Source of the DNA: Hydractinia symbiolongicarpus
Taxonomy: Eukaryota; Cnidaria; Hydrozoa; Anthoathecata; Hydractiniidae
Assembly: GCF_029227915.1 (NCBI RefSeq)
Contig: NC_079879.1
Coordinates: 32,928,501-32,992,500, forward strand
Direction: 5' to 3'
DNA length: 64,000 bases
This document shows positions 49,560-63,700 of the stretch, piece by piece; the first letter of the stretch is position 1, and every line of letters starts with the position of its first letter. The translations under genes and the position numbers were made by a program. The notes under the pieces were generated by a model, which saw only the letters and a program-made list of their open reading frames with translations, had not been told where the DNA came from and did no database searches.

Positions 49560-52500
49560 TTAACAGTGAAACGATTGACGGTGGGACTTTATTGAACTGA
49601 TTTTGTGTTTTAACCTTATAAATGTGATAAATAACACAATTGGACTCCAAGAAATAACATTCTCCTTAATTTGACATGAACGCTGGAATTTAGCATTTAC
49701 ACAGGGCGCTGTGATAGCGCTTCGTTTAAAAATTTAGATGAATAAGTCATTTTGTACCGTGGAACCAATCGTAGTCGTTAACGCGCGCTGAAGAAATAGA
49801 GACAGTTTAAAAAACTACATTTCATTGACTTTCTAACAGTATCAGTCCGCCTGAGTTACAACGGTTGCGTCAAATATTCCTACTAACATGTATTTAGCGA
49901 TATTTTTCTGATATTACTAGGTTGCATCGCTTTAAACAGTGAAACGATTGACTGTGGGACTTAATTGAACTGATTTTGGACTTTGGTCTTATAAATGTGA
50001 TAAATGACACAATTTGATTCCAAGAAATAACACTCTACTTAATTTGACATGATTGCTGGAACTCGACGATTACACTGGGCGCTGTGGTAGAGCTTTAATG
50101 AAAAATTTAGATAAATTAGTCATTTTGTACTGTGGGACCAATCGTAGTCGTTAGCGCGCTGAAGAAATAGAGACAGTTTCAAAAACTACATTTCATTTAC
50201 TTTCTAACGGTATCAGTCCGCTTGAGTTACAACGGTTGCGTCACATATTCGTACGAACATGTATTTAGTGATATTTCTCTGATAATACTAGGTTGCATCA
50301 CTTTTAACATTGAAACGATTGACTGTGGGACTTAATTGAATTATTTAGGACTTCGACCTTATAAATGTGATAAATAACACAATTGGACTCCAAGAAATAA
50401 CATTCTCCTTTATTTGACATGATTGCTGGAATTCAGCGATTACACAGGGCGCTGTGATAGCGTTTCACTTAAAATTTCAGATTAATAAGTCATTGTGTAA
50501 CGTGGGACCAATCCTAGCCGTTAGCGTTCGTTGAAGAAATAGAGACATTTTCAAAAATTACAATTCATTGAATTTCCAGCGGTATCAATCCGTTTGAGGT
50601 AAAACGGTTTCGTCGCATATTCGTACCAACATTTATTTTGCGACATTTTTCTGATATCACTAGGTTGCATCGCTTTTAACAGTGAAACGATTGACGTTGG
50701 GACTTAATTGAACTGATTTTGGACTTTGACCTTATAAATGTGATAAATGACACAATTGGACTCCAAGAAGTAACATTCTTCTTAATTTGAAATGATTGCT
50801 AAAACTCAGCGATTACACTGGGCGCTGTGGTAGCGCTTAAATGAAAAATTTAGATAAGTAAGTCATTTTGTACTGTGGGACCAATCGCAGCATTTAGCAC
50901 GCGCTGAAGAAATGGAGACAGTTTCCAAAACTACATTTCAGTGACTTTCTAGCAGTATCAGTCCGCCTGAATTACAACGGTTGTGTCAGATATTCGTACC
51001 AACATGTATTTAGCGATATTTTTCTGATATTACTAGGTTGCATCGCTTTTAACAGTGAAACGATTGACTGTGGGACTTAATTGAATTATTTTGGACTTCG
51101 ACCTTAAAAATGTGATAAATGACACAATTGGACTCCAAGAAATAACATTCTCCTTAATTTGACATGATTGCTGGAATTCAGCAATTACACAGGGCGCTGT
51201 GATGGCGCTTCACTTAAAAATTTAGATAAATAAGTCATTGTGTAACGTGGGACCAATCCTAGCCGTTAGCGTTCGTTGAAGAAATAGAGACATTTTCAAA
51301 AATTACAATTCATTGAATTTCTAGCAGTATCAATCCGTTTGAGTTACAACGCTTGCGTCACATATTCGTACCAACATATGTTTTTTGAAATTTTTCTGAT
51401 ATTACTAGGTTGCATCGCTTTTAACAGTGAAACGATTGACCGTGGGACTTAATTGAACTGATTTTGTGTTTTAACCTTATAAATGTGATAAATAACACAA
51501 TTGGACTCCAAGAAATAACATTCTCCTTAATTTGACATGAACGCTGGAATTCAGCATTTACACAGGGCGCTGTGAAAGCGCTTCGTTTAAAAATTTAGAT
51601 GAATAAGTCATTTTGTACCGTGGAACCAATCGTAGTCGTTAGCGCGCTGAAGAAATAGAGACAGTTTAAAAAACTACATTTCATTGACTTTCTAACAGTA
51701 TCAGTCCGCCTGAGTTACAACGGTTGCGTCAAATATTCCTACTAACATGTATTTAGCGATATTTTTCTGATATTACTAGGTTGCATCGCTTTAAACAGTG
51801 AAACGATTGACTGTGGGACTTAATTGAACTGATTTTGGACTTTAGTCTTATAAATGTGATAAATGACACAATTTGATTCCAAGAAATAACACTCTACTTA
51901 ATTTGACATGATTGCTGGAACTCGACGATTACACTGGGCGCTGTGGTAGAGCTTTAATGAAAAATTTAGATAAATTAGTCATTTTGTACTGTGGGACCAA
52001 TCGTAGTCGTTAGCGCGCGCTGAAGAAATAGAGACAGTTTCAAAAACTACATTTCATTGACTTTCTAACGGTATCAATCCGCTTGAGTTACAACGGTTGC
52101 GTCACATATTCGTACGAACATGTATTTAGTGATATTTCTCTGATAATACTAGGTTGCATCACTTTTAACATTGAAACGATTGACTGTGGGACTTAATTGA
52201 ATTATTTAGGACTTCGACCTTATAAATGTGATAAATGACACAATTGGACTCCAAGAAATAACATTCTCCTTTATTTGACATGATTGCTGGAATTCAGCGA
52301 TTACACAGGGCGCTGTGATAGCGTTTCACTTAAAATTTCAGATTAATAAGTCATTGTGTAACGTGGGACCAATCCTAGCCGTTAGCGTTCGTTGAAGAAA
52401 TAGAGACATTTTCAAAAATTACAATTCATTGAATTTCCAGCGGTATCAATCCGTTTGAGGTAAAACGGTTTCGTCGCATATTCGTACCAACATTTATTTT

Positions 52501-55500
52501 GCGACATTTTTCTGATATCACTAGGTTGCATCGCTTTTAACAGTGAAACGATTGACGTTGGGACTTAATTGAACTGATTTTGGACTTTGACCTTATAAAT
52601 GTGATAAATGACACAATTGGACTCCAAGAAGTAACATTCTTCTTAATTTGACATGATTGCTGAAACTCAGCGATTACACTGGGCGTTGTGGTAGCGCTTA
52701 AATGAAAAATTTAGATAAGTAAGTCATTTTGTACTGTGGGACCAATCGCAGCATTTAGCACGCGCTGAAGAAATGGAGACAGTTTCAAAAACGAAATTTC
52801 ATTGACTTTTTAGCGGTATCAATCCGTTTGAGTTTCAACGATTGCGGCACATATTCGTACCAACATGTATTTAGCGATATTTTTCTGATATTACTAGCTT
52901 GCATCGCTTTTAACAGTGAAACGATTGACTGTGGGCCTTAATTGAACTGATTTTGAATTATGACCTTATAAATGTTATGATTGAGACAATTGGACTCCAA
53001 GAAATAACATTCTCCTTAATTTGACATGATTTCTGTAATTCAGGGATTACAAAGGGCGCTGTGATAGCGCCTCATTTAAAAATTTAGATAAATAAGTCAT
53101 TTCGAATGTGGGACCAATCGTAGTGCGTCGCTGAAGAGATAGAGACAGTTTCAAAAACGAAATTTTATTGACTTTTTAAGGGTAGCAGTCCGTTTGAGTT
53201 ACAACGGTTGCGTCACATATTCGTACCAACATGTATTTAGCGATATTTTTCTGATATTACTAGGTTCCATCGCTTTTAACAGTGAAACGATTGACTGTGG
53301 GACTTAATTGAATTGACTTTGGACTTTGACCTTATAAACCTTATAAATGAAACAATTGGACTCCAAGAGATAACATTCTTCTTAATTTAACATGATTGCT
53401 GGAACTCAGCGATTACATTGGGCGTTGCGGTAGCGCCTCATTTAAAAATTTAGATAAATAAGTCATTTTGTACTGTGGGACCAATCGCAGCATTTAGCAC
53501 GCGCTGAAGAAATGGAGACAGTTTCAAAAACGAAATTTCATTGACTTTTTAGCGGTATCAATCCGTTTGAGTTTCAACGATTGCGGCACATATTCGTACC
53601 AACATGTATTTAGCGATATTTTTCTGATATTACTAGGTTGCATCGCTTTTAACAGTGAAACGATTGACTTTGGGCCTTAATTGAAGTGATTTTGAATTAT
53701 GACCTTATAAATGTTATGATTGAGACAATTGGACTCCAAGAAATAACATTCTCCTTAATTTGACATGATTGCTGGAATTCAGCGATTGCACAGGGCGCTG
53801 TGATAGCGCTTCATTTAAAAATTTAGATAAATAAGCCATTTTGTACTGTGGTCCCAATCGTAGCCGTTAGCACGCGCTGAAGAAATAGAGAAAGTTTCAA
53901 AAACTACATTTCATCGACTTTCTAACAGTATCAGTTCCCTTGAGTTGCTACGGTTGCGTCTTATACTCGTACCAACATGTATTTAGCGATATCTTTCTGA
54001 TGTTACTAGGTTACATCACTTTTAGCAGTGAAGCGATTGACTGTGGGACTTAATTGAATTATTTAGGACTTCGACCTTATAAATGTGATAAATGACACAA
54101 TTGGACTCCAAGAAATAACATTCTCCTTTATTTGACATGATTGCTGGAATTCAGCGATTACACAGGGCGCTGTGATAGCGTTTCACTTAAAATTTCAGAT
54201 TAATAAGTCATTGTGTAACGTGGGACCAATCCTAGCCGTTAGCGTTCGTTGAAGAAATAGAGACATTTTCAAAAATTACAATTCATTGAATTTCCAGCGG
54301 TATCAATCCGTTTGAGGTAAAACGGTTTCGTCGCATATTCGTACCAACATTTATTTTGCGACATTTTTCTGATATCACTAGGTTGCATCGCTTTTAACAG
54401 TGAAACGATTGACGTTGGGACTTAATTGAACTGATTTTGGACTTTGACCTTATAAATGTGATAAATGACACAATTGGACTCCAAGAAGTAACATTCTTCT
54501 TAATTTGACATGATTGCTGAAACTCAGCGATTACACTGGGCGTTGTGGTAGCGCTTAAATGAAAAATTTAGATAAGTAAGTCATTTTGTACTGTGGGACC
54601 AATCGCAGCATTTAGCACGCGCTGAAGAAATGGAGACAGTTTCAAAAACGAAATTTCATTGACTTTTTAGCGGTATCAATCCGTTTGAGTTTCAACGATT
54701 GCGGCACATATTCGTACCAACATGTATTTAGCGATATTTTTCTGATATTACTAGCTTGCATCGCTTTTAACAGTGAAACGATTGACTGTGGGCCTTAATT
54801 GAACTGATTTTGAATTATGACCTTATAAATGTTATGATTGAGACAATTGGACTCCAAGAAATAACATTCTCCTTAATTTGACATGATTTCTGTAATTCAG
54901 GGATTACAAAGGGCGCTGTGATAGCGCCTCATTTAAAAATTTAGATAAATAAGTCATTTCGAATGTGGGACCAATCGTAGCGCGTCGCTGAAGAGATAGA
55001 GACAGTTTCAAAAACGAAATTTTATTGACTTTTTAAGGGTAGCAGTCCGTTTGAGTTACAACGGTTGCGTCACATATTCGTACCAACATGTATTTAGCGA
55101 TATTTTTCTGATATTACTAGGTTCCATCGCTTTTAACAGTGAAACGATTGACTGTGGGACTTAATTGAATTGACTTTGGACTTTGACCTTATAAACCTTA
55201 TAAATGAAACAATTGGACTCCAAGAGATAACATTCTTCTTAATTTAACATGATTGCTGGAACTCAGCGATTACATTGGGCGTTGCGGTAGCGTCTCATTT
55301 AAAAATTTAGATAAATAAGTCATTTTGTACTGTGGGACCAATCGCAGCATTTAGCACGCGCTGAAGAAATGGAGACAGTTTCAAAAACGAAATTTCATTG
55401 ACTTTTTAGCGGTATCAGTCCGTTTGAGTTTCAACGATTGCGGCACATATTCGTACCAACAAGTATTTAGCGATATTTTTCTGATATTACTAGGTTGCAT

Positions 55501-55900
55501 CGCTTTTAACAGTGAAACGATTGACTTTGGGCCTTAATTGAAGTGATTTTGAATTATGACCTTATAAATGTTATGATTGAGACAATTGGACTCCAAGAAA
55601 TAACATTCTCCTTAATTTGACATGATTGCTGGAATTCAGCGATTGCACAGGGCGCTGTGATAGCGCTTCATTTAAAAATTTAGATAAATAAGCCATTTTG
55701 TACTGTGGTCCCAATCGTAGCCGTTAGCACGCGCTGAAGAAATAGAGAAAGTTTCAAAAACTACATTTCATCGACTTTCTAACAGTATCAGTTCCCTTGA
55801 GTTGCTACGGTTGCGTCTTATACTCGTACCAACATGTATTTAGCGTTATCTTTCTGATGTTACTAGGTTACATCACTTTTAACAGTGAAGCTATTGACTG
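49560..55900 (+). repeat. Five-monomer HOR, first tandem run (1857-1861 bp)
   Basis: The marker 'gaggtaaaacggtttcg' occurs at 50596, 52457 and 54314 (offsets 1861, 1857). The marker 'ttctgtaattcagggatt' occurs at 53031 and 54888 (1857), and 'caaatattcctactaac' at 49871 and 51730 (1859). The monomer composition of the pentamer changes between 49.5-52.4 kb and 52.4-55.9 kb, so two related pentamer types adjoin. Confidence 0.85.
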
Positions 55901-56579
55901 TGGGACTTAATTGAATTATTTAGGACTTTGACCTTATAAATGTGATAAATGACACAATTGGACTCCAAGAAGTAACATTCTTCTTAATTTGACATGATTG
56001 CTGAAACTCAGCGATTACACTGGGCGTTGTGGTAGCGCTTAAATGAAAAATTTAGATAAGTAAGTCATTTTGTACTGTGGGACCAATCGCAGCATTTAGC
56101 ACGCGCTGAAGAAATGGAGACAGTTTCAAAAACGAAATTTCATTGACTTTTTAGCGGTATCAATCCGTTTGAGTTTCAACGATTGCGGCACATATTCGTA
56201 CCAACATGTATTTAGCGATATTTTTCTGATATTACTAGCTTGCATCGCTTTTAACAGTGAAACGATTGGCGTTGGGACTTAATTGAACTGATTTTGGACT
56301 TTGACCTTATAAATGTGATAAATGACACAATTGGACTCCAAGAAGTAACATTCTTCTTAATTTGACATGATTGCTGAAACTCAGCGATTACACTGGGCGC
56401 TGTGGTAGCGCTTAAATGAAAAATTTAGATAAGTAAGTCATTTTGTACTGTGGGACCAATCGCAGCATTTAGCACGCGCTGAAGAAATGGAGACAGTTTC
56501 AAAAACTACATTTCATCGACTTTCTAACAGTATCAGTTCCCTTGAGTTGCTACGGTTGCGTCTTATACTCGTACCAACA

Positions 56580-57800
56580 TGTATTTAGCGATATCTTTCT
56601 GATATTACTAGGTTGCATCGCTTTTAACAGTGAAACGATTGACGGTGGGACTTAATTGAACTGATTTTGTGTTTTAACCTTATAAATGTGATAAATAACA
56701 CAATTGGACTCCAAGAAATAACATTCTCCTTAATTTGACATGAACGCTGGAATTTAGCATTTACACAGGGCGCTGTGATAGCGCTTCGTTTAAAAATTTA
56801 GATGAATAAGTCATTTTGTACCGTGGAACCAATCGTAGTCGTTAGCGCGCGCTGAAGAAATAGAGACAGTTTAAAAAACTACATTTCATTGACTTTCTAA
56901 CAGTATCAGTCCGCCTGAGTTACAACGGTTGCGTCAAATATTCCTACTAACATGTATTTAGCGATATTTTTCTGATATTACTAGGTTGCATCGCTTTAAA
57001 CAGTGAAACGATTGACTGTGGGACTTAATTGAACTGATTTTGGACTTTGGTCTTATAAATGTGATAAATGACACAATTTGATTCCAAGAAATAACACTCT
57101 TCTTAATTTGACATGATTGCTGGAACTCGACGATTACACTGGGCGCTGTGGTAGAGCTTTAATGAAAAATTTAGATAAATTAGTAATTTTGTACTGTGGG
57201 ACCAATCGTAGTCGTTAGCGCGCGCTGAAGAAATAGAGACAGTTTCAAAAACTACATTTCATTGACTTTCTAACGGTATCAGTCCGCTTGAGTTACAACG
57301 GTTGCGTCACATATTCGTACGAACATGTATTTAGTGATATTTCTCTGATAATACTAGGTTGCATCACTTTTAACATTGAAACGATTGACTGTGGGACTTA
57401 ATTGAATTATTTAGGACTTCGACCTTATAAATGTGATAAATGACACAATTGGACTCCAAGAAATAACATTCTCCTTTATTTGACATGATTGCTGGAATTC
57501 AGCGATTACACAGGGCGCTGTGATAGCGTTTCACTTAAAATTTCAGATTAATAAGTCATTGTGTAACGTGGGACCAATCCTAGCCGTTAGCGTTCGTTGA
57601 AGAAATAGAGACATTTTCAAAAATTACAATTCATTGAATTTCCAGCGGTATCAATCCGTTTGAGGTAAAACGGTTTCGTCGCATATTCGTACCAACATTT
57701 ATTTTGCGACATTTTTCTGATATCACTAGGTTGCATCGCTTTTAACAGTGAAACGATTGACGTTGGGACTTAATTGAACTGATTTTGGACTTTGACCTTA
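56580..57800 (+). repeat. 1.2-kb block transplanted from the 49.5-50.7 kb region
   Basis: Interrupts the 1857-bp pentamer. From 'gattgacggtgggactt' (gacgg at 56641) onward it matches 49577 onward at an offset of 7064 bp (19 monomers), including 'gaacgctggaatttagc' and 'caaatattcctactaac' (56935). The match ends near 57800, where 'gagacaattggactacaag' replaces 'gacacaattggactccaag'. Confidence 0.75.
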
Positions 57801-60800
57801 TAAATGTGATAAATGAGACAATTGGACTACAAGAAATAACATTCTTCTTAATTTGACATGATTGCTGGAACTCAGCGATTACACTGGGCGCTGGGGTAGC
57901 GCTTTAATGAAAGATTTAGATAAATAAGTCATTTTGTACCGTGGGACCAATCGTAATCGTTAGCGCGCACTGAAGAAATAGAGACATTTTCCAAAACTAC
58001 ATTCCATTGAATTTCTAACAGTATCAGTCCGCTTTAGTTACAACGGTTGCGTCACATATTCGTACCAACATGTATTTAGCGATATTTTTATGATATTACT
58101 AGGTTGCATCGCTTTAAACAGTCAAACGATTGACTGTGGGACTTAATTGAACTGCTTTTGGACTTTGACCTTATAAATGTGATAAATGACACAATTGGAC
58201 TCCAAGAAGTAACATTCTACTTAATTTGACATGATTGCTGAAACTCAGCGATTACACTGGGCGTTGTGGTAGCGCTTAAATGAAAAATTTTGATAAGTAA
58301 GTCATTTTGTACTGTGGGACCAATCGCAGCATTTAGCACGCGCTGAAGAAATGGAGACAGTTTCAAAAACGAAATTTCATTGACTTTTTAGCGGTATCAA
58401 TCCGTTTGAGTTTCAACGATTGCGGCACATATTCGTACCAACATGTATTTAGCGATATTTTTCTGATATTACTAGCTTGCATCGCTTTTAACAGTGAAAC
58501 GATTGACTGTGGGCCTTAATTGAACTGATTTTGAATTATGACCTTATAAATGTTATGATTGAGACAATTGGACTCCAAGAAATAACATTCTCCTTAATTT
58601 GACATGATTTCTGTAATTCAGGGATTACAAAGGGCGCTGTGATAGCGCCTCATTTAAAAATTTAGATAAATAAGTCATTTCGAATGTGGGACCAATCGTA
58701 GTGCGTCGCTGAAGAGATAGAGACAGTTTCAAAAACGAAATTTTATTGACTTTTTAAGGGTAGCAGTCCGTTTGAGTTACAACGGTTGCGTCACATATTC
58801 GTACCAACATGTATTTAGCGATATTTTTCTGATATTACTAGGTTCCATCGCTTTTAACAGTGAAACGATTGACTGTGGGACTTAATTGAATTGACTTTGG
58901 ACTTTGACCTTATAAACCTTATAAATGAAACAATTGGACTCCAAGAGATAACATTCTTCTTAATTTAACATGATTGCTGGAACTCAGCGATTACATTGGG
59001 CGTTGCGGTAGCGCCTCATTTAAAAATTTAGATAAATAAGTCATTTTGTACTGTGGGACCAATCGCAGCATTTAGCACGCGCTGAAGAAATGGAGACAGT
59101 TTCAAAAACGAAATTTCATTGACTTTTTAGCGGTATCAATCCGTTTGAGTTTCAACGATTGCGGCACATATTCGTACCAACATGTATTTAGCGATATTTT
59201 TCTGATATTACTAGGTTGCATCGCTTTTAACAGTGAAACGATTGACTTTGGGCCTTAATTGAAGTGATTTTGAATTATGACCTTATAAATGTTATGATTG
59301 AGACAATTGGACTCCAAGAAATAACATTCTCCTTAATTTGACATGATTGCTGGAATTCAGCGATTGCACAGGGCGCTGTGATAGCGCTTCATTTAAAAAT
59401 TTAGATAAATAAGCCATTTTGTACTGTGGTCCCAATCGTAGCCGTTAGCACGCGCTGAAGAAATAGAGAAAGTTTCAAAAACTACATTTCATCGACTTTC
59501 TAACAGTATCAGTTCCCTTGAGTTGCTACGGTTGCGTCTTATACTCGTACCAACATGTATTTAGCGATATCTTTCTGATGTTACTAGGTTACATCACTTT
59601 TAACAGTGAAGCGATTGACTGTGGGACTTAATTGAATTATTTAGGACTTCGACCTTATAAATGTGATAAATGACACAATTGGACTCCAAGAAATAACATT
59701 CTCCTTTATTTGACATGATTGCTGGAATTCAGCGATTACACAGGGCGCTGTGATAGCGTTTCACTTAAAATTTCAGATTAATAAGTCATTGTGTAACGTG
59801 GGACCAATCCTAGCCGTTAGCGTTCGTTGAAGAAATAGAGACATTTTCAAAAATTACAATTCATTGAATTTCCAGCGGTATCAATCCGTTTGAGGTAAAA
59901 CGGTTTCGTCGCATATTCGTACCAACATTTATTTTGCGACATTTTTCTGATATCACTAGGTTGCATCGCTTTTAACAGTGAAACGATTGACGTTGGGACT
60001 TAATTGAACTGATTTTGGACTTTGACCTTATAAATGTGATAAATGACACAATTGGACTCCAAGAAGTAACATTCTTCTTAATTTGACATGATTGCTGAAA
60101 CTCAGCGATTACACTGGGCGTTGTGGTAGCGCTTAAATGAAAAATTTAGATAAGTAAGTCATTTTGTACTGTGGGACCAATCGCAGCATTTAGCACGCGC
60201 TGAAGAAATGGAGACAGTTTCAAAAACGAAATTTCATTGACTTTTTAGCGGTATCAATCCGTTTGAGTTTCAACGATTGCGGCACATATTCGTACCAACA
60301 TGTATTTAGCGATATTTTTCTGATATTACTAGCTTGCATCGCTTTTAACAGTGAAACGATTGACTGTGGGCCTTAATTGAACTGATTTTGAATTATGACC
60401 TTATAAATGTTATGATTGAGACAATTGGACTCCAAGAAATAACATTCTCCTTAATTTGACATGATTTCTGTAATTCAGGGATTACAAAGGGCGCTGTGAT
60501 AGCGCCTCATTTAAAAATTTAGATAAATAAGTCATTTCGAATGTGGGACCAATCGTAGCGCGTCGCTGAAGAGATAGAGACAGTTTCAAAAACGAAATTT
60601 TATTGACTTTTTAAGGGTAGCAGTCCGTTTGAGTTACAACGGTTGCGTCACATATTCGTACCAACATGTATTTAGCGATATTTTTCTGATATTACTAGGT
60701 TCCATCGCTTTTAACAGTGAAACGATTGACTATGGGACTTAATTGAATTGACTTTGGACTTTGACCTTATAAACCTTATAAATGAAACAATTGGACTCCA

Positions 60801-63700
60801 AGAGATAACATTCTTCTTAATTTAACATGATTGCTGGAACTCAGCGATTACATTGGGCGTTGCGGTAGCGCCTCATTTAAAAATTTAGATAAATAAGTCA
60901 TTTTGTACTGTGGGACCAATCGCAGCATTTAGCACGCGCTGAAGAAATGGAGACAGTTTCAAAAACGAAATTTCATTGACTTTTTAGCGGTATCAATCCG
61001 TTTGAGTTTCAACGATTGCGGCACATATTCGTACCAACATGTATTTAGCGATATTTTTCTGATATTACTAGGTTGCATCGCTTTTAACAGTGAAACGATT
61101 GACTTTGGGCCTTAATTGAAGTGATTTTGAATTATGACCTTATAAATGTTATGATTGAGACAATTGGACTCCAAGAAATAACATTCTCCTTAATTTGACA
61201 TGATTGCTGGAATTCAGCGATTGCACAGGGCGCTGTGATAGCGCTTCATTTAAAAATTTAGATAAATAAGCCATTTTGTACTGTGGTCCCAATCGTAGCC
61301 GTTAGCACGCGCTGAAGAAATAGAGAAAGTTTCAAAAACTACATTTCATCGACTTTCTAACAGTATCAGTTCCCTTGAGTTGCTACGGTTGCGTCTTATA
61401 CTCGTACCAACATGTATTTAGCGATATCTTTCTGATGTTACTAGGTTACATCACTTTTAACAGTGAAGCGATTGACTGTGGGACTTAATTGAATTATTTA
61501 GGACTTCGACCTTATAAATGTGATAAATGACACAATTGGACTCCAAGAAATAACATTCTCCTTTATTTGACATGATTGCTGGAATTCAGCGATTACACAG
61601 GGCGCTGTGATAGCGTTTCACTTAAAATTTCAGATTAATAAGTCATTGTGTAACGTGGGACCAATCCTAGCCGTTAGCGTTCGTTGAAGAAATAGAGACA
61701 TTTTCAAAAATTACAATTCATTGAATTTCCAGCGGTATCAATCCGTTTGAGGTAAAACGGTTTCGTCGCATATTCGTACCAACATTTATTTTGCGACATT
61801 TTTCTGATATCACTAGGTTGCATCGCTTTTAACAGTGAAACGATTGACGTTGGGACTTAATTGAACTGATTTTGGACTTTGACCTTATAAATGTGATAAA
61901 TGACACAATTGGACTCCAAGAAGTAACATTCTTCTTAATTTGACATGATTGCTGAAACTCAGCGATTACACTGGGCGTTGTGGTAGCGCTTAAATGAAAA
62001 ATTTAGATAAGTAAGTCATTTTGTACTGTGGGACCAATCGCAGCATTTAGCACGCGCTGAAGAAATGGAGACAGTTTCAAAAACGAAATTTCATTGACTT
62101 TTTAGCGGTATCAATCCGTTTGAGTTTCAACGATTGCGGCACATATTCGTACCAACATGTATTTAGCGATATTTTTCTGATATTACTAGCTTGCATCGCT
62201 TTTAACAGTGAAACGATTGACTGTGGGCCTTAATTGAACTGATTTTGAATTATGACCTTATAAATGTTATGATTGAGACAATTGGACTCCAAGAAATAAC
62301 ATTCTCCTTAATTTGACATGATTTCTGTAATTCAGGGATTACAAAGGGCGCTGTGATAGCGCCTCATTTAAAAATTTAGATAAATAAGTCATTTCGAATG
62401 TGGGACCAATCGTAGCGCGTCGCTGAAGAGATAGAGACAGTTTCAAAAACGAAATTTTATTGACTTTTTAAGGGTAGCAGTCCGTTTGAGTTACAACGGT
62501 TGCGTCACATATTCGTACCAACATGTATTTAGCGATATTTTTCTGATATTACTAGGTTCCATCGCTTTTAACAGTGAAACGATTGACTATGGGACTTAAT
62601 TGAATTGACTTTGGACTTTGACCTTATAAACCTTATAAATGAAACAATTGGACTCCAAGAGATAACATTCTTCTTAATTTAACATGATTGCTGGAACTCA
62701 GCGATTACATTGGGCGTTGCGGTAGCGCCTCATTTAAAAATTTAGATAAATAAGTCATTTTGTACTGTGGGACCAATCGCAGCATTTAGCACGCGCTGAA
62801 GAAATGGAGACAGTTTCAAAAACGAAATTTCATTGACTTTTTAGCGGTATCAGTCCGTTTGAGTTTCAACGATTGCGGCACATATTCGTACCAACATGTA
62901 TTTAGCGATATTTTTCTGATATTACTAGGTTGCATCGCTTTTAACAGTGAAACGATTGACTTTGGGCCTTAATTGAAGTGATTTTGAATTATGACCTTAT
63001 AAATGTTATGATTGAGACAATTGGACTCCAAGAAATAACATTCTCCTTAATTTGACATGATTGCTGGAATTCAGCGATTGCACAGGGCGCTGTGATAGCG
63101 CTTCATTTAAAAATTTAGATAAATAAGCCATTTTGTACTGTGGTCCCAATCGTAGCCGTTAGCACGCGCTGAAGAAATAGAGAAAGTTTCAAAAACTACA
63201 TTTCATCGACTTTCTAACAGTATCAGTTCCCTTGAGTTGCTACGGTTGCGTCTTATACTCGTACCAACATGTATTTAGCGTTATCTTTCTGATGTTACTA
63301 GGTTACATCACTTTTAACAGTGAAGCGATTGACTGTGGGACTTAATTGAATTATTTAGGACTTCGACCTTATAAATGTGATAAATGACACAATTGGACTC
63401 CAAGAAATAACATTCTCCTTTATTTGACATGATTGCTGGAATTCAGCGATTACACAGGGCGCTGTGATAGCGTTTCACTTAAAATTTCAGATTAATAAGT
63501 CATTGTGTAACGTGGGACCAATCCTAGCCGTTAGCGTTCGTTGAAGAAATAGAGACATTTTCAAAAATTACAATTCATTGAATTTCCAGCGGTATCAATC
63601 CGTTTGAGGTAAAACGGTTTCGTTGCATATTCGTACCAACATTTATTTTGCGACATTTTTCTGATATCACTAGGTTGCATCGCTTTTAACAGTGAAACGA
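57660..63700 (+). repeat. Five-monomer HOR, second tandem run (1857 bp)
   Basis: Marker 'gaggtaaaacggtttcg' at 57662, 59892, 61749 and 63606; the last three are spaced exactly 1857 bp. Marker 'ttctgtaattcagggatt' at 58609, 60466 and 62323, spaced exactly 1857 bp. Copies look almost identical, with rare changes such as 'gactatgggac' (60729, 62586) against 'gactgtgggac' (58867). This is the youngest and most homogenised part of the window. Confidence 0.88.
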
